This document shows positions 1 through 7,157 of a DNA stretch of 12,784 nt, piece after piece. This DNA comes from an uncultured Cryptobacterium sp. (lineage in GTDB: Bacteria > Actinomycetota > Coriobacteriia > Coriobacteriales > Eggerthellaceae): positions 1 through 12,784 of the forward strand of contig USIG01000035.1 in NCBI GenBank assembly GCA_900554685.1, in the 5' to 3' direction. Every line of letters begins with the position of its first letter. Position 1 is the stretch's first letter. The notes below the pieces were generated by a model. It saw only the letters and a program-made list of their open reading frames with translations. It was not told the DNA's origin and did no database searches. Position numbers and translations under genes: made by a program.

Positions 1-1160
1 ACGATGTTACGGCACCTATTGCAATCAAAGAATTCAAAAAGGTTGGCGTTGACAAGGTGTTTGACCCCACCAAGATTGCGCTTGTTCCTGACCACTATGT
101 CCCCAACAAGGATATTCAAAGTGCTGAGCAGGCAAAAATGACGCGTGAATTTGCGCGCGAACAAGGTATTACGCACTTCTATGAGGTAGGTTGCATGGGT
201 GTTGAACATGCACTCCTTCCAGAACAGGGCGTTGTTGGTGCGGGTGACCTTATTATTGGTGCCGATAGTCATACCTGTACCTATGGTGCGTTGGGCGCTT
301 TTGCAACGGGCGTTGGTTCTACCGATGCAGCAATGGGCTATGCAACTGGTAAGGCATGGTTTAAGGTTCCTGAATCTCTTTTGTTTAATATCGAAGGCGA
401 ACTTCAGCCTGGCGTTACGGGCAAGGATATTATCTTGCACATCATTGGCATGATTGGCGTCGACGGCGCTTTGTACCAGGCTATGGAATTCCGTGGAAGC
501 GCTATTGAGGGATTGACTATGGACGAGCGTTTCTCGATTTCGAACATGGCAATTGAAGCAGGCGGCAAAGCTGGTCTTATTGCGGTTGACGAAGTTACGC
601 GCGCTTATATGGATGGTCGTACGGAGCGTCCCTATAAGGAATACCATTCTGATCCTGATGCGGTATATGCAAAGGTTTACAACATCAACGCGAGTGACAT
701 TGTTCCAACGGTGGCATTCCCTCATCTTCCTTCCAATACTCGTCCTGCAGCCGAAGCACGCGATATTACCATTGATCAGTCTGTTATTGGTTCTTGTACC
801 AATGGACGTATCGAAGACATGCGCCAGGCAGCGGCTGTTTTGAAGGGGCATAAGGTCAATCCAAATGTGCGCTGCATTATTATTCCTGCAACGCAGCAGG
901 TGTATCGTCAGTGCATCGATGAGGGCTTGATGGATGTCTTCTTGGATGCAAATTGTGCGGTTTCGACTCCAACCTGTGGTCCCTGCTTGGGCGGTTATAT
1001 GGGTATTTTGGCAGCAGGCGAACGCTCAATTGCTACTACGAATCGTAATTTTGTAGGTCGTATGGGTGATCCTACGAGTGAAGTTTATCTTTCTTCACCT
1101 GCGGTTGCTGCAGCAAGTGCAGTACTTGGTCACATTGGTCTTCCTGAAGATTTAGATTAG
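1..1160 (+). CDS. leuC: 3-isopropylmalate dehydratase large subunit (5' partial)
   Basis: This is the large, iron-sulfur subunit of isopropylmalate isomerase, which converts 2-isopropylmalate to 3-isopropylmalate in leucine synthesis and works as a heterodimer with LeuD. The frame is already open at base 3, reading DVTAPIAIKEF, so the GTG at 57 is internal and the true start lies upstream; roughly 30-40 residues are missing if the length is the usual ~420. Aconitase-family landmarks are visible: GADSHTCTYGALGAFATGVGSTD, then the [4Fe-4S] cysteines in SCTNGR (Cys codon at 795) and PTCGPCLGG (Cys codons at 975 and 984). The compact form resembles the LeuC2/HacA-like group of anaerobes and archaea rather than the longer ~470-residue LeuC. 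LeuD and LeuB directly downstream argue for leucine rather than homoaconitate or citramalate chemistry. The stop codon overlaps the leuD ribosome binding site. Confidence 0.95.
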   Translation, partial: DVTAPIAIKEFKKVGVDKVFDPTKIALVPDHYVPNKDIQSAEQAKMTREFAREQGITHFYEVGCMGVEHALLPEQGVVGAGDLIIGADSHTCTYGALGAFATGVGSTDAAMGYATGKAWFKVPESLLFNIEGELQPGVTGKDIILHIIGMIGVDGALYQAMEFRGSAIEGLTMDERFSISNMAIEAGGKAGLIAVDEVTRAYMDGRTERPYKEYHSDPDAVYAKVYNINASDIVPTVAFPHLPSNTRPAAEARDITIDQSVIGSCTNGRIEDMRQAAAVLKGHKVNPNVRCIIIPATQQVYRQCIDEGLMDVFLDANCAVSTPTCGPCLGGYMGILAAGERSIATTNRNFVGRMGDPTSEVYLSSPAVAAASAVLGHIGLPEDLD

Positions 1161-1169
1161 GAGAAGCAC

Positions 1170-1667
1170 ATGCAGTTTAAAGGAACCGTTCATCGCTACG
1201 GTCGCGATGTAGATACTGATGTAATTATCCCTGCTCGTTATTTGACTACCTCTGAGCCTTCTGAACTTGCTAAGCACTGCATGGAGGACTTGGATGCTGA
1301 TTTTGTAAACAAGGTAAAGCAGGGCGATATTATCGTTGCTGATGAGAATTTTGGTTGTGGCTCTTCGCGCGAACATGCTCCCATTGCTATTAAGGCTTCT
1401 GGAGTAGATGTTGTTATTGCAAAAAGCTTTGCGCGTATTTTCTATCGCAATTCTATCAACACTGGCCTTGCTATTCTCGAGTGTCCTGAAGCGGTAGATG
1501 CTATTTCTGATGGAGATATCGTTTCTGTTGATACCGAAACAGGCACTATCAAAAATGAAACTACGGGAGCAGAGTTTACGGCTCAGCCTTTCCCTCCTTT
1601 TATCGCAGATATTATCGAACAGGGTGGTCTGCTTAACAGGACAAGAAAGGTTCTTGGATTAGCGTAG
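1170..1667 (+). CDS. leuD: 3-isopropylmalate dehydratase small subunit
   Basis: This is the small (swivel-domain) subunit that completes the LeuC active site in isopropylmalate isomerisation. It has 165 residues, the short LeuD2 form. The sequence shows DVDTDVIIPARYLTT near residues 13-27 and the hallmark FGCGSSREHAPIAIK near residue 60, followed by FARIFYRNSINTG. The YLTT loop (residues 24-27) is the segment that in this family helps set substrate preference between isopropylmalate and homoaconitate. Its position between leuC and leuB supports isopropylmalate. The ATG at 1170 lies 9 bases after the leuC stop and is preceded by AGGAGA, which overlaps that stop codon, so translation is probably coupled. 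Confidence 0.95.
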   Translation: MQFKGTVHRYGRDVDTDVIIPARYLTTSEPSELAKHCMEDLDADFVNKVKQGDIIVADENFGCGSSREHAPIAIKASGVDVVIAKSFARIFYRNSINTGLAILECPEAVDAISDGDIVSVDTETGTIKNETTGAEFTAQPFPPFIADIIEQGGLLNRTRKVLGLA

Positions 1668-1699
1668 GAAATAACTTTAAGTGACCGAGGAGATTCTCT

Positions 1700-2809
1700 A
1701 TGTCGCAAACGTATAAGATTTGCACTTTGCCAGGTGATGGCATTGGACCAGAAATTATTGCCGAAGGAGTTAAAGTACTCAATGCGGTAGGGGAAAAGTA
1801 CGATACCACCTTTGAATGCAAGGACGCTTTAATTGGCGGTTGCGCGATCGATGCGTGTGGTACGGCGCTTCCCGATGCTACCCTTGAGGTTGCAAATGCT
1901 TCCGATGCTGTTTTGTTGGCTGCGGTTGGTGGCCCAAAATGGGATACAACCGATCCTGAAAAGCCTCGTCCTGAACAGGGTTTGCTCGGTATCCGTAAAG
2001 CACTTGGTTTGTACACTAACCTTCGTCCTGTGCAAATTTTCGCAGCGCTTTCTCAGGCTTCAACCTTAAAGCCTGAAGTTATTGATGGCGTTGATATGAT
2101 GATTGTTCGTGAGCTTACCGGTGGCTTGTATTTTGGTAAGCGTGAACGCTTCTATGATGAAGAGGGAGCAGGCACTAACGGTGCAAAGGGTCAACGTGCC
2201 TACGATACGCTTGAATATCGCGAATATGAGATTGAGCGTATTGCTCGCCAGGCATTTGAGGCTGCTCGCAAACGTCGTAACAAGGTAACAAGCGTTGATA
2301 AAGCAAATGTTTTGGAAACCAGCCGTATGTGGCGAGAGATTGTTCACCGAATTGGCGAGACAGAATATCCTGACGTAGAGCTGGAAGATATGCTTGTGGA
2401 TAATACGGCAATGCAGCTTATCAACCGTCCTGCTGATTTCGATGTTGTTGTTACTGAAAACATGTTTGGCGACATCTTGTCTGATGAAGCTGCTCAGATT
2501 ACAGGCTCTTTGGGTATGTTGGCAAGTGCTTCTTTGGGTGATGGTGTTGCTTTGTATGAGCCAAGCCACGGTAGCGCACCTGATATTGCAGGAAAGGGAA
2601 TCGCTAATCCTCTTGCTCAGATTCTTTCTGTTGGCATGATGCTTCGCTATAGCTTCAACATGGCTCAGGCGGCAGATGATATTGAGCGTGCTATTACTGA
2701 GGTACTCGACGAAGGCTGGCGTACCGGTGATATTGCTGATGAGGCAACGCCAACCGATAAAATTGTAGGCACAACCAAGATGGGCGATTTGGTAGTTGCT
2801 CATCTCTAA
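1700..2809 (+). CDS. leuB: 3-isopropylmalate dehydrogenase
   Basis: This cytoplasmic enzyme catalyses NAD-dependent oxidation and decarboxylation of 3-isopropylmalate to 2-oxoisocaproate, the third specific step of leucine synthesis. At 369 residues it is normal length. Substrate-binding arginines fit R99 and R109 (GIRKALGLYTNLRP) and R137 (VRELTGG). The catalytic pair fits Y144 (YFGKRE) and K201 (DKANVL). Metal ligands fit D234 (VDNTAMQL) and D258/D262 (FGDILSDEAA). The dinucleotide-binding loop is EPSHGSAPDIAGKG from residue 287. The ATG at 1700 has GAGGAG a few bases upstream, 32 bases after leuD. It is the last gene of the visible operon, since a hairpin follows its stop. Tartrate dehydrogenase and isocitrate dehydrogenase are related folds, but motif order and neighbours favour LeuB. 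Confidence 0.96.
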   Translation: MSQTYKICTLPGDGIGPEIIAEGVKVLNAVGEKYDTTFECKDALIGGCAIDACGTALPDATLEVANASDAVLLAAVGGPKWDTTDPEKPRPEQGLLGIRKALGLYTNLRPVQIFAALSQASTLKPEVIDGVDMMIVRELTGGLYFGKRERFYDEEGAGTNGAKGQRAYDTLEYREYEIERIARQAFEAARKRRNKVTSVDKANVLETSRMWREIVHRIGETEYPDVELEDMLVDNTAMQLINRPADFDVVVTENMFGDILSDEAAQITGSLGMLASASLGDGVALYEPSHGSAPDIAGKGIANPLAQILSVGMMLRYSFNMAQAADDIERAITEVLDEGWRTGDIADEATPTDKIVGTTKMGDLVVAHL

Positions 2810-2829
2810 GATAATGAAATAATTGCAAG

Positions 2830-2872
2830 CCACCCGCGCTTTTCCTTGCATAAAGGAGTGCGGGTGGTTTAC
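2830..2872 (+). terminator. Intrinsic terminator after leuB
   Basis: An 8-bp perfect outer stem, CCACCCGC (2830-2837) with GCGGGTGG (2860-2867), encloses a second 5-bp stem TCCTT/AAGGA (2843-2847 with 2853-2857) around a 5-base loop. Only three T's follow, so the tail is weak. It separates the leu operon from hisS. Confidence 0.7.
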
Positions 2873-2895
2873 GTTATAGGGCGCATATGTATTAA
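2868..2895 (+). promoter_or_regulatory. Weak candidate promoter for hisS
   Basis: TTTACG (2868-2873) and TATTAA (2890-2895) are 16 bases apart, each matching 4 of 6 sigma-70 consensus bases. The pair sits between the leuB terminator and the hisS start. No better pair was seen in this short gap, but the match is poor. Confidence 0.25.
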
Positions 2896-2922
2896 GGCAT
2901 CAAGCGAAAGGCTTACACACTT

Positions 2923-4224
2923 ATGGCTATTCGATCTCCTGAAGGAACATTCGATCTGCTTTCTCATGATGCAGTGTTTTGGGATTATTTTCGCAATACC
3001 GCATTCTCTATCTTTGGACGTTATGGCTATCAGCCAATAGAGACTCCCATGTTTGAACAAACTGAGTTGTTCGTACGTGGTATCGGGGAAGCAACCGATG
3101 TGGTATCCAAGGAAATGTTCACCGTTATTTCGGGTGGCAACATGACTAAGCTTTTAGAAGGCGGTTCTTTGAAGTCAAAGAGCAAGCTTTCGCTTCGTCC
3201 TGAAGGTACGGCAGGTGTGGTACGTGCGGTGGTTCAGCACGATTTGGTTCCCCAAGGTGGCGCTCCGGCTAAGCTTATGTATGCTGGTCCTATGTTTCGC
3301 GCCGAGCGTCCTCAAAAGGGGCGTTTGCGTCAGTTCCGTCAGGTAGGCGTTGAGTGTCTAGGAGCGGAAGATCCCAGCGTGGATGCCGAAGCAATTATTA
3401 TGCTTATGCGTTTTTATGAGACTATCGGAATTCCTCTGTCTGACATGCGTCTTCTCATTAATTCTATGGGTTGTGAGAAATGTCGTCCGGCGTATCGCGA
3501 GCTTGTGCGTGAATACATTCGCAAGCATGAAGCTGATATGTGTGATGAATGCAATCACCGTGCAGATATTAATCCGTTGCGTGCTTTTGACTGCAAGAAT
3601 CAAGGGTGTGCAGAGATAATGGAAGGTGCACCTCGTATCACGGATCATTTGTGTGATGAGTGCCGTGAGCATTATGAAGCCGTTAAGCGCTATCTTAGCG
3701 CAGCGGGTATTTCCTTTGTTGAGGATACTCGTCTTGTTCGAGGTCTTGATTACTATACCCGTACCGTCTTTGAAGTTCAGGTCGACAACGGTATGGGCTC
3801 TCAAAACGCTATTGGCGGTGGTGGACGCTATGACAAACTGGCGAAGGAAGTTGGCGGTCGCGATGTTCCAGGGTTAGGGTTTGCCCTTGGTTATGAGCGT
3901 TGTGTGCTTGCCTTAGAGGCTGCAGGCGTTCAATTCCCTGGAGCAAATACTCTTGATCTCTTTGTTGCTTGCGTTGATGATTCGGTGCGCGAGCAGGCCT
4001 TTGCGCTTGTTCAGGAGTGTCGTGATGCAGGCATTTCGTGCGAAATGGATCATCAGCAACGCAGTTTGAAGAGTCAGTTCAAATTGGCCGATAAGCTCAA
4101 GGTTAAGTTTGTTGCCATACTGGGTCCTGATGAGTTGGCTCAAAACAGTGTGAAACTTCGCAATATGGAAAACCATGAAGAACAGCTTGTTGCGCTGGAC
4201 CAATTAACAAAAGTTCTTTGTTAA
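2923..4224 (+). CDS. hisS: Histidyl-tRNA synthetase
   Basis: This class II synthetase charges tRNA-His. The 433-residue length is typical. The N-terminal motif is SPEGTFDLL. Motif 2 is MFRAERPQKGRLRQFRQ (124-140), the histidine-specific HisA motif is LVRGLDYYTRTVFEV (271-285), and motif 3 is GLGFALGYER (317-326), followed by the C-terminal anticodon-binding domain. The insertion domain (about 184-250) carries eight cysteines in four pairs (C184/C187, C207/C210, C224/C229, C244/C247), which could bind zinc. I recall similar cysteines in HisRS of other anaerobes but cannot check. There is also a lysine/serine-rich stretch near 74-90, just before LSLRPEGTA. The ATG at 2923 is preceded by GAAAGG at a slightly long spacing. 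A terminator follows, so it is probably a single-gene unit. Confidence 0.96.
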   Translation: MAIRSPEGTFDLLSHDAVFWDYFRNTAFSIFGRYGYQPIETPMFEQTELFVRGIGEATDVVSKEMFTVISGGNMTKLLEGGSLKSKSKLSLRPEGTAGVVRAVVQHDLVPQGGAPAKLMYAGPMFRAERPQKGRLRQFRQVGVECLGAEDPSVDAEAIIMLMRFYETIGIPLSDMRLLINSMGCEKCRPAYRELVREYIRKHEADMCDECNHRADINPLRAFDCKNQGCAEIMEGAPRITDHLCDECREHYEAVKRYLSAAGISFVEDTRLVRGLDYYTRTVFEVQVDNGMGSQNAIGGGGRYDKLAKEVGGRDVPGLGFALGYERCVLALEAAGVQFPGANTLDLFVACVDDSVREQAFALVQECRDAGISCEMDHQQRSLKSQFKLADKLKVKFVAILGPDELAQNSVKLRNMENHEEQLVALDQLTKVLC

Positions 4225-4242
4225 TAACCTATCGTTTTTCTA

Positions 4243-4280
4243 AAAACCACCTGCAAGTCATTCCTGATGCAGGCGGTTTT
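4243..4280 (+). terminator. Intrinsic terminator after hisS
   Basis: CCACCTGCA (4247-4255) pairs with TGCAGGCGG (4268-4276) with a single A-C mismatch. It is flanked by an A-run (4242-4246) and followed by TTTT (4277-4280). It lies 20 bases after the hisS stop, as expected for a rho-independent terminator. Confidence 0.8.
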
Positions 4281-4324
4281 CGCTATAGTATTACGGTTGG
4301 AATAACACAAGAGCATGCCTTCAA

Positions 4325-4382
4325 AGCTACTCAATAGGTAGTGGGTAGCTAAAGCAAAATTCTTATTTGAGTGTTTTGCTTT
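4325..4382 (+). promoter_or_regulatory. Two adjacent stem-loops upstream of aspS
   Basis: The first hairpin pairs AGCTACTCA (4325-4333) with TGGGTAGCT (4342-4350), a 9-bp stem with one T-G wobble and an 8-base loop. The second begins on the next base: AAAGCAAAA (4351-4359) with TTTTGCTTT (4374-4382), 9 bp and AT-rich. They abut with no gap, and the second overlaps the candidate aspS promoter. Either a regulatory leader or an operator is possible. No T-box consensus was recognised. Confidence 0.5.
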
Positions 4383-4396
4383 AAAGGGCGTATTCT
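4367..4396 (+). promoter_or_regulatory. Candidate aspS promoter
   Basis: TTGAGT (4367-4372) and TATTCT (4391-4396) are 18 bases apart, each 4 of 6 to consensus. Transcription would start near 4403 and leave about 30 bases of leader with a strong GAGGAGA ribosome binding site. A promoter further upstream, near TATAGT at 4284, would put the two hairpins inside the leader. The sequence alone does not decide between them. Confidence 0.35.
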
Positions 4397-4432
4397 TGTT
4401 GAAAAGTAAAGGGACGAGGAGAAAGTGAAATC

Positions 4433-6211
4433 ATGACAGATTTCCTTAACGAATACTGCATGCACTCACATACGTGCGGTCAGTTGCGTCGTGAAGACGT
4501 AGGTACGGAAGTAACCTTAACTGGTTGGGTATGGCACAACCGTGACCATGGTGGCCTTATCTTTATCGATTTACGTGATCGTGATGGCTACACGCAGTGC
4601 GTGGTTGACCCTGATTGCGTAAGCGCAGAAGACTTTGCCGTAGCAGAACATCTTGGACGCGAATACGTTATTGAAGTAAGCGGTAAAGTTCGCGCTCGTA
4701 TGGATGATGCTGTCAATCCCAATATGGCAACAGGCGAAATTGAAGTTCTAGCAAGCTCGGTAAAGACGCTGAATTCTTCGGTAACTCCTCCGTTCTCCAT
4801 TGAAGATGGTATTGAAACCGATGAAACTACTCGTATGAAGTGGCGCTATCTTGACCTCCGTCGTCCGGAGATGTTTGCCAACCTAAAGCTTCGCCATCAG
4901 GTGGCACAAGCAATGCGCAACGCTTTGAATGAGCGTGGCTTCTTGGAGGTTGAAACTCCTATTTTGGCAAATTCCACCCCTGAAGGCGCTCGTGACTACA
5001 TCGTTCCTTCTCGCCCTAATCCTGGTAAGTTCTATGCATTGCCACAAAGCCCTCAGCAGTTTAAGCAAATGCTGATGGTTGGTGGCATTGAGCGTTATTA
5101 CCAGATTGCTCGTTGCTTCCGCGACGAGGACCTTCGTGCTGATCGTCAGCCCGAGTTTACTCAGGTTGATATCGAAATGAGTTTCGTTAAGGGCGAAGAT
5201 GTCATGGTTATGATGGAAGATGTCATGGCAGAAACGCTTAAAGCAGTTGGCGTAGAACATCCATTCCCTCTGCAGCGTATGCAGTACTCTGAGGCAATGG
5301 ATCGTTTTGGTTGCGACCGTCCAGATGTTCGTTTTGGTATGGAGCTGGTCGATTTAACCGATATCGTAAAAGATTGTGGCTTTAAGGTCTTTTCAAGTGT
5401 GGCTCAGTCTGGCGGTCTGGTTAAGTGCATCAATGCGAAGGGCGCTGGCGATTGGAGCCGTGGAGAAATCGAAAAATTGGCTGATGTTGCTGCTGCTAAT
5501 GGTGCAAAGGGCATGGCATGGATTGCCTTTACGAGCGATGGCAAGGAAAAGAGCCCAATCATCAAATTCTTTGATGATGAAACATATGCAAAGATTAAAG
5601 AAGCTGCTGATGCGCAGCCAGGTGACTTGCTTTTGTTTGCTGCTGATACCTACGAGGTAGCTAATGCTGTTTTGGCAGCACTTCGTCTTCATATGGCTGA
5701 CGCTTTAGGTATTGAGCGTAAGGGCCATGCGCTTCTTTGGGTGGTCAACTTCCCAATGTTTCGTTATGACGAGGATGAAAAGAAATACGCAGCAGAGCAT
5801 CATCCTTTCACTCATGTTCTGGAAGAGGATCTGGACAAAATTGAGTCTGCACCTCTTGAATGCGGAAGCTATTCTTACGACTTGGTTATGGATGGCTTCG
5901 AAGTGGGCGGCGGTACCATCCGTATCCACAACGCAGAAGAGCAGAAGCGCATCTTGCGTGTTTGCGGTTTGACGGATGAGGAGATTGAGGAGAAGTTCGG
6001 TCACCTTATTCACGCTCTTGAATTAGGTGCTCCTCCTCATGGTGGTATCGCATTGGGCTTAGACCGTTTGGTAATGCTTCTTGCAGGTAAGCAGTCAATT
6101 CGTGACGTTATTGCCTTCCCGAAGACCTCAAGCGCATCCGATCCTATGACCGGTGCCCCAAGCCAGGTAACTGCTCGTCAGCTCAAGGAAGTTGCATTGC
6201 GCATTTTGTAA
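4433..6211 (+). CDS. aspS: Aspartyl-tRNA synthetase, probably non-discriminating
   Basis: This class II synthetase charges tRNA-Asp and, if non-discriminating, also loads Asp onto tRNA-Asn for later amidation by GatCAB. At 592 residues it is the bacterial form. An N-terminal OB-fold anticodon domain (about 12-120) is followed by the catalytic core with PQSPQ near 204-208, motif 2 RCFRDEDLRADRQPEFTQ (227-244), an inserted GAD domain (about 310-420), motif 3 GLDRLVMLLAG near 542-552, and the conserved tail DPMTGAPS. The anticodon loop reads NRDHGG with His39, where discriminating bacterial enzymes usually have Leu (RDLG); His here is known from non-discriminating AspRS. The ATG at 4433 follows GAGGAGA at good spacing. 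The next in-frame Met (residue 10, CMHSHTCG) also lies before the OB fold, but it has no comparable ribosome binding site. Confidence 0.96.
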   Translation: MTDFLNEYCMHSHTCGQLRREDVGTEVTLTGWVWHNRDHGGLIFIDLRDRDGYTQCVVDPDCVSAEDFAVAEHLGREYVIEVSGKVRARMDDAVNPNMATGEIEVLASSVKTLNSSVTPPFSIEDGIETDETTRMKWRYLDLRRPEMFANLKLRHQVAQAMRNALNERGFLEVETPILANSTPEGARDYIVPSRPNPGKFYALPQSPQQFKQMLMVGGIERYYQIARCFRDEDLRADRQPEFTQVDIEMSFVKGEDVMVMMEDVMAETLKAVGVEHPFPLQRMQYSEAMDRFGCDRPDVRFGMELVDLTDIVKDCGFKVFSSVAQSGGLVKCINAKGAGDWSRGEIEKLADVAAANGAKGMAWIAFTSDGKEKSPIIKFFDDETYAKIKEAADAQPGDLLLFAADTYEVANAVLAALRLHMADALGIERKGHALLWVVNFPMFRYDEDEKKYAAEHHPFTHVLEEDLDKIESAPLECGSYSYDLVMDGFEVGGGTIRIHNAEEQKRILRVCGLTDEEIEEKFGHLIHALELGAPPHGGIALGLDRLVMLLAGKQSIRDVIAFPKTSSASDPMTGAPSQVTARQLKEVALRIL

Positions 6212-6229
6212 GGAGCGTAAAGTCTGTTT

Positions 6230-6304
6230 AAACCCACGTTTCGCCTTGTATGAGTGCTTGATCTTTGTGAAAGCGTACTCGATAAGGCAAGCGTGGGTTT
6301 TCTT
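6230..6304 (+). terminator. Long stem-loop terminator after aspS
   Basis: The outer arms 6230-6241 (AAACCCACGTTT) and 6289-6300 pair over about 12 bp with one wobble. After a bulged C, GCCTT (6243-6247) pairs with AAGGC (6284-6288), and further short helices GAGT/ACTC and GCTT/AAGC continue towards an apical loop near 6260-6270. The tail is TTTTCTT (6298-6304). The whole hairpin is about 70 bases, longer than most intrinsic terminators. Confidence 0.8.
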
Positions 6305-6328
6305 AATAAGGCTTGATAATAAATAAAG

Positions 6329-6352
6329 AAAGCAAGCAAGGTTGTTCGCTTT
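6329..6352 (+). repeat. Imperfect palindrome upstream of the HAD gene
   Basis: Arms AAAGCAAGCAA and TTGTTCGCTTT around a central GG match at 9 of 11 positions. It ends 20 bases before the GTG start. It could be an operator or chance in AT-rich sequence. Confidence 0.3.
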
Positions 6353-6372
6353 GATGAGAGGATGGGGTATAC

Positions 6373-7149
6373 GTGCAGCGGAAATATTTCTTTTTTGATT
6401 ATGATGGCACTTTGGCGGTGCCCCGTACGCGTGAGATCCCTCAATCTACTCAGGAGACCCTTGCACGTCTGAGGGAAAAAGGTCACTTTATTGCGCTTGC
6501 AACAGGGAGACTTCAGATAAATGCTCTCGATTTCATTTCCTCTATTGGAATAGATAACTTGGTTGCTGATGGAGGATATTCAGTAACGCTTGCAGGAGAT
6601 CTAAAGTGGATGGAACCGCTGCCAATTGAACCGGTAAAACAGTGCTTGCATGTTCTGGATGAGCATCGTATTCCTTGGGCGGTTACAACAGCAAATGAAT
6701 TAGTGCGCTATTCGCCTCGTGCTGATTTTGCTGAGATTGCAGGCGATTACTATGTGCCAACGCAGTATGAGCCTGCCCTTTCAATTGATTCTCTTACCAC
6801 GGTATTTAAAGTTTATATTCCCTGTAAAGCAGAAGACGAACATCTTGTTCTTGAAACAGGAGCTCTTGCCAACGTACCTCATGTCCGGTACAACTCCGAT
6901 ACTATCTTTATTGAACCAATGGATAAACAACGTGGCATAACCTATATGATGAATTTGCTGCATGCGCCTCTTGAGGATGTAGTGGTATTTGGCGATGGGT
7001 ATAACGACGTTTCTATGTTCTTGCCACAATGGACCTCTATTGCAATGGGTAATGCACGCGAGGTTCTCAAAGAACGCGCTGATTATGTAACGGCTTCTTG
7101 TGATGATGACGGCATAATGAAGGCTTGTCAGCATTTTGGTTGGATTTAG
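6373..7149 (+). CDS. Cof-type HAD-IIB family phosphatase
   Basis: This is a cytoplasmic haloacid-dehalogenase phosphohydrolase of the Cof/YbiV type. Members dephosphorylate sugar phosphates, nucleotides, flavin or pyridoxal phosphates, and the substrate cannot be read here. The 258 residues contain motif I FFFDYDGTLA with the nucleophile and acid at D9 and D11, motif II ATGR (T44), a C2-type cap roughly between 80 and 180, a candidate motif III lysine in MDKQRG, and motif IV VFGDGYND (207-212) for magnesium. The start is GTG at 6373, preceded by GAGAGGATGGGG; it places the first beta strand at the very N-terminus, as normal for the family. The next gene begins 8 bases after the stop, so the two are probably one operon. 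An imperfect 24-bp palindrome lies just upstream (6329-6352). Confidence 0.88.
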   Translation: MQRKYFFFDYDGTLAVPRTREIPQSTQETLARLREKGHFIALATGRLQINALDFISSIGIDNLVADGGYSVTLAGDLKWMEPLPIEPVKQCLHVLDEHRIPWAVTTANELVRYSPRADFAEIAGDYYVPTQYEPALSIDSLTTVFKVYIPCKAEDEHLVLETGALANVPHVRYNSDTIFIEPMDKQRGITYMMNLLHAPLEDVVVFGDGYNDVSMFLPQWTSIAMGNAREVLKERADYVTASCDDDGIMKACQHFGWI

Positions 7150-7157
7150 GAATAGAA

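Noticed and set aside
57..59. GTG as the leuC start
   Set aside because: The frame is open upstream to the window edge and encodes conserved LeuC sequence, so this is an internal valine codon.
2066..2851. 261-codon minus-strand ORF opposite leuB
   Set aside because: It lies antisense to a full-length leuB with intact catalytic motifs. Its translation is low-complexity and has no recognisable domain.
4281..4432. T-box riboswitch upstream of aspS
   Set aside because: The conserved T-box bulge sequence and an antiterminator/terminator pair are absent. The hairpins are too simple.
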